Assembly (NCBI RefSeq): GCF_013368755.1
Contig: NC_049563.1
Span: forward strand, 806,001 to 870,000
Reading direction: 5' to 3'
Source: Talaromyces rugulosus
Lineage: Eukaryota > Ascomycota > Eurotiomycetes > Eurotiales > Trichocomaceae
DNA length: 64,000 bases
Shown: piece by piece, positions 1 to 12,431 of the stretch
How the letters are laid out: each line of letters begins with the position of its first letter
Position numbering within the stretch: position 1 is the first letter of the stretch
The notes under the pieces: generated by a model
Told to the model about the DNA's origin: nothing
Seen by the model: the letters and a program-made list of their open reading frames with translations, nothing else
Databases searched by the model: none
Made by a program: the position numbers and the translations under genes

Positions 1-706
1 GAAAAAAAGGGCGTAAGGATAGAGAGAAACCAACAGGCTGGGATCGGCGGCGTCGGCCAGAGCAGCACTACTACCGTTGATACCGACAGACACACCGCAA
101 ATCAAGTTGGTAAACCCGACGATAATACCAGACCAAAACAAGGCAAATCCAGTGTACATGTTGCTGGCCGAGTAGAGGTTTTCCGGGTCGACGCTGTTAA
201 GCTTGGAAGTGAAGATGATGGCCATGATCACACCGTAGATAGCCACGACCTCGCAGAAAATAATCGAAATCAAGTTTTTTGTTCGTATTCTAGGTGCCTT
301 GACACCTCCACCCAGGATAGACGAGCCGGTAAGGAGGATTCCCCTGAGAGTGACGAGACTTGGTCAGAACCTGTAACGTGTCCACATGTTTGATGATATC
401 CCTTGTAATACGCACCATGCTGCACCAACAACTGAAAGACCAATGCACATAGCGATACCGATAGTTGCCCATGTGAATGGCGAAACGGATTCGAGGAATT
501 GTCCAACCTAAAAGTCTCCTGTCAGAACTATGCACGGTCCCACGATCGCATCACCACTATACATTGAAAGCTTCTCCCTCGCCATGAAACAATAGATCTA
601 GAGAGTATGTTAGCAAGCCGAAGAAAGAACAAGCAGACTGGAAGCTCTTACAAGCACCAACGACAACAAATGCCGTGGTCGAAATGCCAATGGGATAGAG
701 AACCAT
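1..706 (-). CDS. vma16: V-type proton ATPase proteolipid subunit c'' (3' end outside window)
   Basis: Membrane proteolipid of the V0 rotor that carries protons through the vacuolar ATPase. Four exons are visible: 706-652, 597-563, 507-416 and 343 to the window edge; phases agree at all three introns. The spliced protein begins [10 protein letters not shown] and runs through a [17 protein letters not shown] segment, the helix motif [12 protein letters not shown], then [28 protein letters not shown] with the buried proton-binding Glu, and [18 protein letters not shown]. It is cut off inside the last helices after ADAADPSL. The ATG at 706 was chosen because the upstream in-frame extension starts only at GTG and looks like leader. 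The gene is divergent from ypt6. Family assignment is secure; only the C-terminal end is missing. Confidence 0.93.
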
Positions 707-1206
707 GGTTGCCGGAGATCGCAGGCCAGCGGAATCTTGAGCGAAGGGGAAATACACCGACAGTATAAGTAATCAGAGCAAGTTATCTAGGCGACAACTG
801 CACATCAGAAAACCAGACGTTGGACCCGTTTGACGTGTTGGGGGTAAATACTGCCTGGTCTTGAGCTGTTGTTGCGGACGAAGGTCGACCTCCCATTTGC
901 CGGGCGGTGAGGCTGGGCGGCGCAGTGGTTGGTCCGCGCCCTCGAGCATGGCCGCCCGCGGCATGCAGTGGGCGAAGCGGACTGCGAGCTTCCCCTTCTT
1001 CTTCTTCTTCCCAGAGACTATTGCTAGGTGACTTTGTTGGATGCCTGGTTTTGTGTCTGCCTTCACGACCGCTACGAATATATTCCCTCTGCTTTTCTCG
1101 ACATTGAATCCCTCGCCGTAATCACGACCCTTTTATTTTTGTACGACGTGTGTCTATCTGATCCGGTCCCCTGAGGACATTCTTGATACCGATCAACTCC
1201 CTCGGC
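707..1206. promoter_or_regulatory. Divergent promoter between vma16 and ypt6
   Basis: About 500 bp between two divergent start codons. It holds a pyrimidine-rich TTCTTCTTCTTCTTC run near 1000-1012 and two GC-rich patches (about 905-975). No ORF here has family similarity. I see no certain TATA box, so transcription start sites cannot be placed. Confidence 0.5.
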
Positions 1207-2110
<904 letters not shown>

Positions 2111-2389
2111 GCGCTGCCCACCATGGATTAGTCCGAGCTTTGTCTATTTTACATTGTTAATAAACGACGCCGCCACGCTCTTGTAGCCTTTTCTTGACAT
2201 GTACATCATTAACAAAATATTTTGCCTCTAATTACGTGCATACTTAGACGTGGTCCTTGAGTCTTACTTTATAATGTTTTATTCAATCCTATTGCTCATT
2301 CCGCATTGATTAAACTGTATTGTTATTGTAAACGGTAGCAAGTAACAAAACATTTAAGTACAGCACAGGCAACATTGAAATAGATACTA

Positions 2390-3184
2390 TTAATGCAACT
2401 CGTGTTCACATATGTCATTGTTCTCCAAGACTTGGCGCTCATTTCCATGCAGTGCCAAGTCGATCATCACTTTAGCCAAGGCATCAACTTTTACCGATGG
2501 GCCCAAGCCAAACACCAGGCTTCTTATAGTCATTTCTTTTGAAAGCACCATACCAGGTCGCATAATGTAAGACTCTAATCTGGGCTCGTGGTCTTTGGCG
2601 TATGATAGTAATTTGTTCTCTACCTCACCCTGTGTACTAAAAGTTAAACTGCATTCTGTATGGTTGGACGGCGTTAGTTAAATGATATACATACTCGGAT
2701 ATGCCGATAATCCTGCATAACCCAGAGAGCCTTTTCCTGGTCTTTCTCTGCGCCTGCACCGCTAAGATATACGAAACGGAATTTCTTCCCACCCTCGGGG
2801 GTTGACAAGAAATTTTGCTCAAACGCTTGAACCGCGGCGAGTGTATAATCGATGCTCACCTTTCGACTGGTCTCGTTGTCTGGCATTCGCGCTTTTCCTA
2901 ATGCCCTTTTAACACCTACGTTAGCGGTTGTATAATGGAGACTAAAAAAAAAAAAAAACCTACCATATACAAGCCTCGGCACCACTTATCTCCTGCAATA
3001 CAGGTTTGGGATAGACGAGGAAATCCTCCATGACGACAACTTTCACTTTGGAGTTGCTTGTCACTGGCGGCTGCAGTTCACGACGCGACAGGGCCACAAT
3101 GGAGGAGATGCTTGGGTTCTGAAGGCATTGGTCGAGTATCTCGCGGCCAATGAAGCCGGTCACGCCAGTCAATATGACCTTCAT
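2390..3184 (-). CDS. NAD(P)-binding Rossmann-fold (NmrA/epimerase-like) protein
   Basis: Small atypical short-chain dehydrogenase/epimerase-type protein of unknown substrate, about 224 aa. The start MKVILTGVTGFIGRE contains the TGxxGxxG dinucleotide-binding loop; ALSRREL follows strand 2; FVYLSGAGAE and the downstream QDYRHIR look like the region around the active-site Tyr; YIMRPGMVLSK is the conserved strand after it. Best model: exons 3184-2971, 2915-2695 and 2629-2390, which keep frame. The first intron then starts GTATAT and ends TAG, but it contains a T15 run with an AG right after it, so an alternative short splice also keeps the frame. The last intron ends ACACAG. Cytosolic by lack of a signal. 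Function is not established. Confidence 0.75.
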
Positions 3185-3766
3185 CTTGCGGTTTCTCGTC
3201 AAACTATTCACGGGTAGCAAGCTCTGAGACTCGTTGATAGCACCCGAATAAGCATATTAGCCAACTTTGTCGTCGATATCGCGGGGTTCAGCCATATTTA
3301 GCATAGTCCATAACGTAAGCATAAACGCCAAACGCCAGATGTTTAGTTTATACCAGTGTTGGTTGCAGGGATCATAATTATATACAAATAGTATCCGTAC
3401 AAACAAGGCCCTCAGCCTTCAGGCGAGGCAGGCGCGCTATTCCCGATCGAGAACGCACTCAACGTCATGCTCAATAATGGGGCTTGGCGGGCTTGGCAGG
3501 CGGGTCCCCCGGGAGCGCCTAGCGCCGCCCGTGCCCGAACCCCCAACCGGGCGAATTCTGCTTCTTCAAACTCCCGCCCAACAACTGCTTGTCTTATCCA
3601 GCTATCGCCGCCGCGCTTTTCGTTCCTTTATCTTTGGCGCTCGACTTCGCGATACCTTGTCACGCTCAATACCCACCGACAGACCTCTTACTTTTTTTTC
3701 GTTTTTGTTTTTGTTTCGAATTCCTGTTGCTGGCGGTGGTCTGCGGCCATCGCTCGAGCACTCACC
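3185..3766. promoter_or_regulatory. Divergent promoter, Rossmann protein / kei1
   Basis: About 580 bp between divergent starts. It holds a GC-rich patch (3475-3550) and a T-rich stretch at 3690-3720 close to the kei1 start. The kei1 ATG sits in the context CACCATGG, a strong fungal initiation context. The open frames here are low-complexity and resemble no family. Confidence 0.45.
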
Positions 3767-4942
3767 ATGGCTTTCCGCATTTTCCAAATGCCACGCCCCA
3801 AGGTACGACCTGTTCTGTCTGCGCTTCTAGCAGGGAATGGCTGCGATTAGAAAGCAAGAAGTACTGACGTGACCGCATTTTAGAGCTTCTTGTATATCAT
3901 GAGCTTACAGACGGGCGCCTCCCTGATCACGCTGTCCCTGCTCCTCAACAAAATCAGTGGCTTGTATGGCCTCCTCGCTCTATTGACCGGATACCACCTC
4001 TCGCCCGTCCAGCTGTCTATGTACATTTACTCGCTTGCTGCGCTTGGTCTCGCTGTGCTTCTATTTCCTCACATCCGAAAGCAAACTCCTCTACACTGCC
4101 TGGGTCTGGCTTGGGTTTATTTCTTTGATACTGCCATCAACACCGCATATACGGCAGCATTTGGCGCAACATGGTTCCTCGTCGTTTCTCAGCATTATCA
4201 CAATGCCCCAACTTCGGGTGCGGGATCGACTATTGACGACATCTCCGGCTTCACCAACCCAACATACAATGTTTCCTCGGTGCATGTTGCCGGCAATGTC
4301 CTATCCCCCGAACAAGATGCGGGTATAACGGCCGATCCTTCCAGCGCTCCGGCTGGCAGCGTCGCAGATGGAGCCGGAACTCCCAGCTTGGGAGACGGCA
4401 TGCAACAACCAGAGAGCTTTGAGAGTATGATCATGATCTCCGTTTTGTTGATCATTCGTGTCTACTTTACGTTGGTCATGTTCGCTTTCGCCAGGCAGGC
4501 CCTGCGTCAAAAACTGCTGAATGCGTCCCAGCCTCGCTACAACCAGCTCCCGACTCACAGTAGAGCAACTTCGGTCGCCACCGTGGCTAGCGCTGCTGAT
4601 ATCGACCGGGAACCATTCCTCCCGCATACCCCTGAAGGCCAAGGATGGCATGGAACAGCAGGCCGTGCTATGACCAGCGTATTCCGCAATTATTGGTTGG
4701 GAACAGACCCGTCTGACGAAGAAGACGCCGCTTGGATGAGCGGCTTTGGCCAAGGTGCTCAAACCAACAACCGCGACAATCTCTCCTCGGGAATATCAGA
4801 GCGAGAACGCCGCCGCCGGTCCGGAACCGGCCCTCCAAAGCCCTCGCAGTCTGTTCTCCAGGCTGCATCATTGATGCAACCTGTTTATGGCGAGCACGGA
4901 AGCGCCGGTGTCAACCTCCAAGAATTTCACGAACCCAGATAA
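3767..4942 (+). CDS. kei1: Inositolphosphorylceramide synthase regulatory subunit Kei1
   Basis: Golgi membrane partner needed for activity and location of the IPC synthase Aur1 in sphingolipid synthesis. Two exons (3767-3802, 3884-4942) encode 364 aa. The first exon gives MAFRIFQMPRPK; after the 81-nt intron SFLYIMSLQTGAS enters the first membrane helix. Four hydrophobic segments can be seen: around residues 15-45, 50-75 and 85-110, and one after a polar luminal loop near 195-215 (MIMISVLLIIRVYFTLVMF). The rest is a long polar tail rich in Ser, Gly and charged residues (SDEEDAAWMSGFGQG, ERERRRRS). The DUF1753 family match is clear at the N-terminus; the tail is expected to be variable. Confidence 0.85.
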
Positions 4943-5383
4943 AATGGATTTCAAGATGAAGAAAAAAAAAACACAGATAAGATTGCATTTTGCTGATGTC
5001 AATGTGGCTTTTCACGGCGTAATTGGATCATTGGGTTCAAGAAACACAACCCCTTTTGAGGTTTCTGGACGGCCTTTCATGAAGTGAAATTTTTTTGGTC
5101 TTTTTTTGTAATTGCTATTTTGAGCAACCGGTGGCTATCATTGAACAGTACACTTATCATGGCAGTGCATGATGGCATGGTTGAACGGCAAAGTGGCGTA
5201 TATATATAGCATGCCCGGTTCTGGCATGGATTGGTTGGCGTCGACAGGTATATATTGATTGATTGTTTTCAATCTCGAGTGTGGTGTTTATAATTCTTGA
5301 CGGACCCTAGATTTGGTGTTCATGTTGTCAATAGATGCGCCTTTACATACATACATTTAATATCTACAAGTTTAGTATATATA
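4943..5383. other. kei1 3' flank, no gene seen
   Basis: 440 bp of AT-rich sequence with a poly-A run just after the kei1 stop (4961-4970) and TA repeats near 5200 and 5375-5383. It ends at the TA dinucleotide duplicated by the transposon. No protein family or RNA gene is recognised. Confidence 0.5.
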
Positions 5384-5428
5384 ACGTATTTCACAAGTAA
5401 GCCGCGCACACAAGTAAACCGCGCACCC
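5384..5428 (+). repeat. Left terminal inverted repeat of the pogo-like element
   Basis: 45 bp, identical to the reverse complement of the right repeat. It starts ACGTATTTCACAAGTAA and contains two near-identical 17-mers in tandem (CACAAGTAARCCGCGCA, where R is G then A), a possible double transposase-binding site. Confidence 0.93.
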
Positions 5429-5489
5429 CACCAAAATCTTTCGACTTTTCAACCCACCACTCACTTCAAAACTTCGTTTTCATCAAAAA

Positions 5490-6669
5490 ATGGTCCAAAA
5501 TCATAGAAAAAAAGACCCAAATCATGATGGGCGACTTCTACTTGCTATTAACGCGTTGAAAAACAAAAAAATCACGAGTCTTCGCAAAGCTGCGCGTCTT
5601 TTTGAAGTGCCTGAGTCAACGCTTCACGATCAAGTCAACGGCAGTACTGAAATGTCAATTGTCGCTTCAACTCGACAAAAATTATCATCTACTAAAAAAA
5701 AATCATTTTATACATAGATTCTATCTATAGAATCACATAGATGTCCTATCCAACCTCAAATACTTCAGGTTATGGCCAATATTCTCCTTGTAAAACGAGG
5801 AAACACTACCACACCAGCTATTGTTGGTATAAATTGGGTGAGCAACTTTTTAAAACGCCAAACCAACCTTAAAATGTGATTTGTATGTTAATTGAATTAT
5901 TCCTGCGTCAAATGTGAAGATCCAAAGCTTATAGGCTTTTTTTTTTGACACTTTTAAACGCATTTAAATAGAGTACGGTATTACAGATGAAGATATTTAC
6001 AATTTTGATGAGACTAGATTTGCTCTTGAGATCATTGCCACTGTAAAAGTTATATGCAGCTATAATAGATCAAGTAAACCAAGCCTCATCCAATCTAGAA
6101 ATTACGAATAGGTCATTGCCATGGAATATATAAGTATACAAGGATGGGTGCTTCCTCCCTTGATTATATTTAAATCCAAGCATAAATAGACTGATTGGTA
6201 TACAAATCTGATTTTATTTCTTAATTAGTTAATTACTTAATCACCAAATGGATGGATATCAGATGAAATTGGATTACTTTGGCTTCAAAATGTGTTTGAT
6301 AAATTTACGAGGCATCATACAATTGGAAAATACCAGCTATTGATATTAGATGGCCACAGCAGCTATTTAATACTAGAATGGGATTAATATTGTTATAATC
6401 ATGACATTATTTCTGTATGCATGCCTTCTTATTCCTCGCATCTATTACAGCCACTTGATGTGGGTATTTTTGTAGTTCTTAAGTGCCGCTTCAGACGCGC
6501 AGTTGAGGATTGGATGTGCTATAGTATTAACTATATTAATAAGTATAATTTTCTCACAATGCTGCTAGGGATACGCGAGGAGGTCTATACTATAAGAAAT
6601 ATTATGAGTAAATTCTTGTATATAGGCATCTTACTATTCAATCCTGAATCAGTTCTATCTCAATTATAA
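5490..6669 (+). pseudogene. Transposase remnant (psq HTH, CENP-B HTH, DDE)
   Basis: Fragments of one transposase spread over different frames. The first is an open 75-codon piece starting MVQNHRKKDPNHDGRL, with a psq-type helix-turn-helix (ITSLRKAARLFEVPESTLHD). Near 5770-5880 comes MANILLVKRGNTTTPAIVG followed by INWVSNFLKRQ, typical of the Tc5/CENP-B DNA-binding domain. Near 5990 NFDETRFAL carries the first catalytic Asp; near 6340 LLILDGHSSY carries the second; near 6435 SSHLLQPLDVGIF holds the third. In-frame stops separate all of these, so no working protein can be made. Confidence 0.85.
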
Positions 6670-7223
6670 ATTACTGTGAAAATACCAACTCCAGAGCCTT
6701 CAAGACCAGGCACCTTGTCAACTAACAGCAGTACACTTATAACACCTTATAATATTCAGACTTTAGAGCGCTAGGCCAATTCTATAAAGTGGCTTTTAAA
6801 GTGATATACTATAAGCCCTCCTTCTTCTATAAATCAGGCCTTTAATCAGTTGATAAAGGGATGCTTATTAGCAATGCATTCTGCAGCGCTTTTAGTAAAG
6901 GAAAATCATAATCTATGAGTAGTAAATGAATATAAAAAGAAGAGACAGGATCGTTGGTCAAAAGCGTTTTATAATAAAGATATTTTAACTATAGCTGAAG
7001 GTTAGATGCTTGCTATAGGACTTCAAGAAGCTAGTTTGTCTGTTAAAGCAACTGATCAGGCTGAGGCTTTGCAGTCTCGTAGGCGCGTGCTACTTATATG
7101 TATGAATTGCTGGCAAGTAGGCTATAAGCGCACATTATGTCCTGATAATTCTATATAGAAATATAAGCGATTTTATGGTGTTGAGTACAAATCCGAATTA
7201 CTTCAATATATGAAGGGGTGGGT

Positions 7224-7268
7224 GGGTGCGCGGTTTACTTGTGTGCGCGGCTTACTTGTGAAATACGT
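7224..7268 (-). repeat. Right terminal inverted repeat of the pogo-like element
   Basis: 45 bp, a perfect inverted copy of the left repeat, including both internal 17-mers. It is followed by TA (7269-7270). The sequence just inside (GGTGGGTGGG) differs from the left end, so the repeat boundary is sharp. Confidence 0.93.
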
Positions 7269-7672
7269 TAGCAGCTGTAGACTAGTGACTAAGCGATGGC
7301 GTGATCGGGCGCGGATGCCTGAGCGCCAAGGCAGCGATAGTCACGGGATTCTCCCCGCAAGCTGGCCCAGTCGGGCGTGTTTGCACTGCCAGCTGCGCTG
7401 TTTGCATCGATGTCGTGATCACGGCCCAATCAGCGGCCGGGTGATTCCAGCCGGCCGCATGCCGATTGCTTGAGAGCATTACCGTAAATGGACATTTTTT
7501 TAGGGTCCCCTCATCTCTCATGAGGAGAAAAAAATATAATTATGTTGAAGGTCAGTGTTGACTGATCTCTCCTCAGTCATCATCACGATATCTGCAATCT
7601 CGTCTTTTCTTTTTTCGGTTTCTCGTATCTCAGCGCCACTCTCTACGTGCGCTGTGAGAGCCGATTGCCGCA
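7269..7672 (+). promoter_or_regulatory. Promoter of the sulfite reductase gene
   Basis: About 400 bp between the transposon end and the start codon. It is GC-rich compared with the element and holds a CCAAT box (7426-7430 region, CCCAATCAG). Two near-identical 12-mers, GATGGCGTGATC at 7295-7306 and GATGTCGTGATC at 7409-7420, each resemble the CYS3/MetR bZIP consensus (ATGRYRYCAT) with one or two mismatches. A pyrimidine-rich leader precedes the ATG. Factor assignment is inference. Confidence 0.45.
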
Positions 7673-10600
7673 ATGGCGTCCGTGACAACGTCTGCGCAAG
7701 CGGGTACGTTTTCTCCGGGTTTTGTCTTGTTGACGGCTCTTCATGCTTACTGACATGGTCAATTAGTGGCGAGAATCGCCTATGTTGCGAGCGATGTTGT
7801 CCTCTCTGTCCAGCCTTCTCTCCAGGCTGATTCGCTCTTCTCCAACACATTGCATACCCTAGCAAAGGAAGATGCTCCTAGCGTCCTCCTGAAGGGTTCA
7901 CCAGAGGTAGGAGGATCCCATATCTAAGCTCAAGTCCTGACCGCTAATTCCTCTCAGGTCCGAGCAGTCCGCTTCAATGAAGATCCCCTTCTCTCGGCTT
8001 TCACCCCGGTGCAGTCGGGCAAGCTTGTCACCATTACGACCTCTTCATCCGTGCTCTTGACATCGATTCCCCATCTCTACCGTCTTGCTAGCCATCCAGT
8101 GGTGATTCATGTGGCCGTTGAATCCTCGCCATTCTCAGACTTTTCTGCTATCAGTTCCATACGCCAGTGTGGATTCACTTTCCTTCAGTCAGAAACCTTG
8201 CAGGAAGGTCAAGATATTGCCTTGACTGCCCATGCCCTGGCTCTCAAATCTGGAAAGGGTGTCATTCACTTTTTCGACCCGGCAAACTCTGCAACCGACG
8301 ATGCCATTCTCCCAGAGGATCACGATGTTGTGAAGAAAGTCTTGAACGTGGATGCTATTAGACCGTCGCACACTCGCCCGGCCGAAGACGAGACATTATA
8401 TGCTGACTCGGGTCGGCTGGCAACAGTGCCTGAAGATGTTGTTGAAAGAGTCTCGAGAACGGAGACAGCTCCCGCTGATCAGCTCACATCCACCGTCGCA
8501 TCTGCCTTTACTTCTCAGGATACCTCGTCAGTGGGATCTTCCCGTCGAGACAGCAGCATTGACAGCCACGCCATGAGCTCAGCTGCCACCACTGTCGATG
8601 GTTCTGGCGTTAGACCAGTCAATTCCGCCGATATTTTCGAGTGGGCTGCCAATATCTGGAGCACCCTTGGGGAGAGCGTGGGTCGAAATTACCGAGCCAT
8701 CGAGTATACTGGCCCGGAAAATGCTAGCTCTGCTATCTACATCTTTGGATCTACAGGCGTGTTTGTGGATGCTTTGAGCAAGAACGGCGGTATCGCCGAC
8801 CTGGAGAATGTTGGAATTATCACTGCTCGCCTCTATCGCCCTTGGGTAGGAAGTTTGATTTCAAACCAGATTCCACGATCAATTGAGCGCATCGCAGTTT
8901 TGGAACAGGTCAAAAAGACTACCAGATGGGGTCCGTCTTTCTTGGATCTGCTGTCCAGCTTAACAGCAGGCCCCGGCCAAGCCCGCCCTCCTCGCCTTGT
9001 TGGATACCGCCTCGGTCACGTTGAGTCGGCTACAGTCGTGCAGGCGCTGCGCGGTATATTGCAGAACCTGCAATCCGATTCTCCCATTCAGAACCTTGAG
9101 GTTGGAAGCCACCAGGAGGCCTCGGTTCAAAAGGGCCTCGAGCAACCCGCCATCGAAAATGCCTACACTAAGATCCTGGATCAACTATTCAGTAAGCGTC
9201 TCTATGTTGCAAACCAGCTGGCTGCAAGCAACGCTGGAATTTCCGCAACAATTGCTGCTACCCCTGAATATGGATTCGGATCTTTGATCGCGAGATCAGA
9301 GCACCGGGAACGCTTTATCGGTGAAGTCGAACAGGCCGCTAAATCGAAAACATTTGCCACCGACAGACCGCAAACTTGGCTCTCTAAGTGGGCTTTGAAT
9401 GCTCGTGACACTGTCAAAGCCAACAGTATCGCTGAAGATGTCATTGGCCGTCTGACGATGGATGGATCCAAACTTGCGAGAACCCTGCTGGAGGACCAGA
9501 AACTTTTCTACAAGGAATCGCAGTGGCTGATCGGCTCTGATGCTTGGGCTTCCGATCTCGGCAACTCTGGTGTTCACCACGTTCTTGCATCCGGAGCCAA
9601 TGTCAACATGCTCATCATCGACTCCCAGCCATACTCAGAGCATGCGGCCGCCGATGCAACTCGCAGAAAGAAGGACATTGGTCTTTACGCCATGAACTTT
9701 GGCAATGCTTATGTTGCTTCAGTTGCCGTGTACGGTTCTTATACCCAAGTCTTGCAGGCAATGGCCGAGGCTGACCAACACGAGGGTCCCTCGGTTGTCC
9801 TTGCCTATCTGCCCTACAACAAGGAAAACGACTCCCCATTGACTGTCCTTCAAGAAACCAAAAAGGCTGTGGATATTGGCTACTGGCCGCTTTACCGATG
9901 GAACCCGAGCAGTGACGATGGCGAGCCCAAGTTTTCGCTTGATTCCGAGCGCATCAAGCGTGAGCTTGAGGAATTCCTTCGCCGCGACAATCAGCTGACC
10001 CAGCTTATGCGCCGCCACCCTAAGTTCGCTAACAACCTTTCCGAGTCCTACGGATCTGAAGTTCGTGCTCTACAAAAACGCAAGGCCAAGGACTCATACG
10101 AGAAATTGCTCGAAGGACTTTTCGGCGCTCCTCTTACAATTCTCTTCGCTTCCGACAATGGTAACGCTGCAAACATTGCCAATCGTCTAGGCAACCGTGG
10201 TCGTCTCAGGGGCCTCAAGACTATCGTGATGGCAATGGATGATTATCCTATTGAAGACCTTGCTACTGAGGAGAATATCGTCCTCATCTCGAGTACTGCA
10301 GGCCAAGGTGAATTCCCTCAAAACGGCCGCGCCTTCTGGGACGTTATCAAGAACTCGGGTGATCTCGACCTCTCTTCCATTAAATATTCCATTTTCGGTC
10401 TCGGTGATAGCCATTATTGGCCCCGCAAGCAAGACAAGATCTATTACAACAAGCCCGGCAAAGATCTTGATGCAAGAATCTCCTTTTTGGGTGGCCGCAA
10501 GCTTACCGACATTGGACTTGGTGATGACCAAGACCCAGATGCTTTCCAGACTGGTTACGCCGAGTGGGAGCCTCGTCTTTGGCAAGCTTTGGGTGTGGAT

Positions 10601-12431
10601 AACGTTGAGGGTCTGCCTGATGAGCCTCCCCCATTGACAAACGAGGATATCAAGATTGCTTCCAACTATCTGAGAGGAACCATTGCCGAGGGTCTTTTGG
10701 ACGAGAGCACCGGCGCCATCTCCGCAAGCGACTCGCAACTCACCAAGTTCCACGGAACCTATATGCAAGATGACCGTGACTTGCGCGATGAACGCAAGGC
10801 TCAGGGTCTCGAGCCTGCCTACTCTTTCATGATCCGTTGTCGTCTCCCCGGTGGTGTCGCTACTCCTAACCAGTGGCTGCAAATGGATGCCATCAGCAGC
10901 GCTCACGGAAACGAGACAATGAAGCTCACGACTCGTCAGACATTCCAGTTCCACGGTGTCATCAAGAGCAAGCTCCGATCTGCAATGCGCGCTATCAACA
11001 AGTCTTTGATGACCACCATTGCGGCCTGCGGTGATGTGAACCGTAACGTCATGTGCAGCTCCCTTCCAGAGCTCTCTGGATACCACAGAGAAGTTCACGC
11101 CATCTCGCAAAAGATCTCGGATCATCTGCTTCCTTCTACCACGGCCTACCACGAGATTTGGCTAAAGGATGAGGACGACAAGAAGGTGCTTGTCGCCGGA
11201 GATGCGGTTCAGGATCACGAGCCTTTGTACGGTCCTACCTACCTTCCTCGTAAATTCAAAATCACAATTGCCATTCCGCCTCACAACGACACTGATGTCT
11301 ATGCCCATGACGTCGGACTTATCGCGATCAAGGGTGCTGATGGGCACTTGGAAGGCTTTAACATCCTTGCTGGTGGTGGTATGGGTGTGACTCACAACAA
11401 TAAGAAGACATATCCTCGCGCTGGCTCTATGTTCGGATTTGTCCCTGCTAACCAGGCACACATTATTTGTGAGAAGATCATGCTTGTTCAGCGTGACTTT
11501 GGTGACCGTAAGAACCGAAAGCACGCTCGTCTAAAGTACACAATCGACGACATGGGCGTTGACGTTTTCAAGGGCAAAGTGGAGGAACTCCTTCCTGCTG
11601 GTGTTTCCTTCGCCGAGCCTCGTCCTTTCAAGTTTGCTTCCAACGTTGACACTTTTGGCTGGCAAAAAGATGAGACGGGTCTTAACCACTTTACCTTTTT
11701 CATTGAGAATGGCCGTATCGAAGACACTGCCGACTTCTCCATGCGAACCGGCTTGCGCGAACTTGCCAAGCTTGACAAGGGTGAATTCCGTTTGACCGGT
11801 AACCAGCACTTGATCATATCGAACATCAAGGATTCGGATCTCCCCGAGATCAAGACCCTACTGGCCAAGTACAAGCTTGACAACACCGCTTTCTCGGGTC
11901 TTCGTCTCTCTTCTTCGGCATGTGTCGCTTTCCCTACCTGTGGCCTCGCCATGGCCGAGTCGGAACGTTACCTGCCCGAGCTCATCAACAAACTCGAATC
12001 GACCCTCGAAAAGAACGGCCTGTCAAAGGAAAGCATCGTGATGAGAATGACCGGCTGCCCCAACGGCTGTGCGCGCCCCTGGCTCGCCGAAGTCGCGTTT
12101 GTCGGCAAGGCCTATGGCGCTTACAACATGTACCTCGGTGGCGGTTACCACGGACAGCGTCTGAACAAGCTGTACCGGTCTTCCATCAAGGAGGACGAGA
12201 TTCTCGATATCATGAAGGATCTCCTCAGGAGATACTCTCTCGAGCGCAAGACTGATGGCGAGATTCCTGAGCGATTTGGCGATTGGTGTATCCGCGCCGG
12301 AGTCATCAACGAGACGACCGAGGGCAAGAATTTCCATGACAACGTAAGTTTTTCTTTTTAACTAACTACTCAGGAGTATATACTAATATCTTACTTTTTA
12401 GACTGGCGAAGAGGAAGAAGATGAAGAATAG
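7673..12431 (+). CDS. met5: Sulfite reductase [NADPH] hemoprotein beta component
   Basis: Reduces sulfite to sulfide with six electrons in assimilatory sulfur metabolism, using siroheme and a 4Fe-4S cluster and working with the flavoprotein alpha subunit. Four exons (7673-7703, 7767-7906, 7958-12343, 12402-12431) give 1528 aa, normal for fungal Met5. The N-terminal third is the transketolase/pyruvate-ferredoxin-like region; a flavodoxin domain starts near residue 782 (ILFASDNGNAANIANRLG); the ferredoxin-like and siroheme repeats follow (KLTTRQTFQFHGV). The cluster ligands are CVAFPTC near residue 1378 and CPNGC near 1423. The last exon adds only TGEEEEDEE. A start further in (GTG at 8009) is rejected because two upstream exons keep frame and give a standard N-terminus. 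Confidence 0.95.

Larger units (their letters stand above)
5384..7268 (+). mobile_element. Decayed pogo/Fot1-type Tc1-mariner transposon
   Basis: A 1885-bp class II element bounded by perfect 45-bp terminal inverted repeats and by TA on both sides (5382-5383 and 7269-7270), the target duplication expected for Tc1/mariner. Size and layout match Fot1-like fungal elements. Interior translations read in the order of a pogo transposase: a psq-type helix-turn-helix, a CENP-B-type DNA-binding part, then DDE catalytic pieces. The frame is broken by many stops, mostly TAG/TAA/TGA, and the interior is AT-rich, consistent with repeat-induced point mutation or simple decay. It is not autonomous in this copy. 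Confidence 0.9.

Noticed and set aside
773..1066. 97-codon minus-strand frame upstream of vma16
   Set aside because: The vma16 start at 706 already gives the family N-terminus; this frame is low-complexity (Lys runs) and lies in leader/promoter sequence.
5384..7268. CRISPR-like or tandem array suggested by the repeated 17-mers at both ends
   Set aside because: Each end has only two units and the two ends are inverted copies with a TA duplication, which identifies a DNA transposon.
7518..7865. 115-codon minus-strand frame over the met5 promoter and first exons
   Set aside because: It overlaps the met5 exons 1 and 2 on the opposite strand and has no recognisable family.
10187..11152. 321-codon open frame on the minus strand inside the sulfite reductase gene
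   Set aside because: It opposes a highly conserved coding exon, has no family similarity and is a by-product of codon bias on the other strand.
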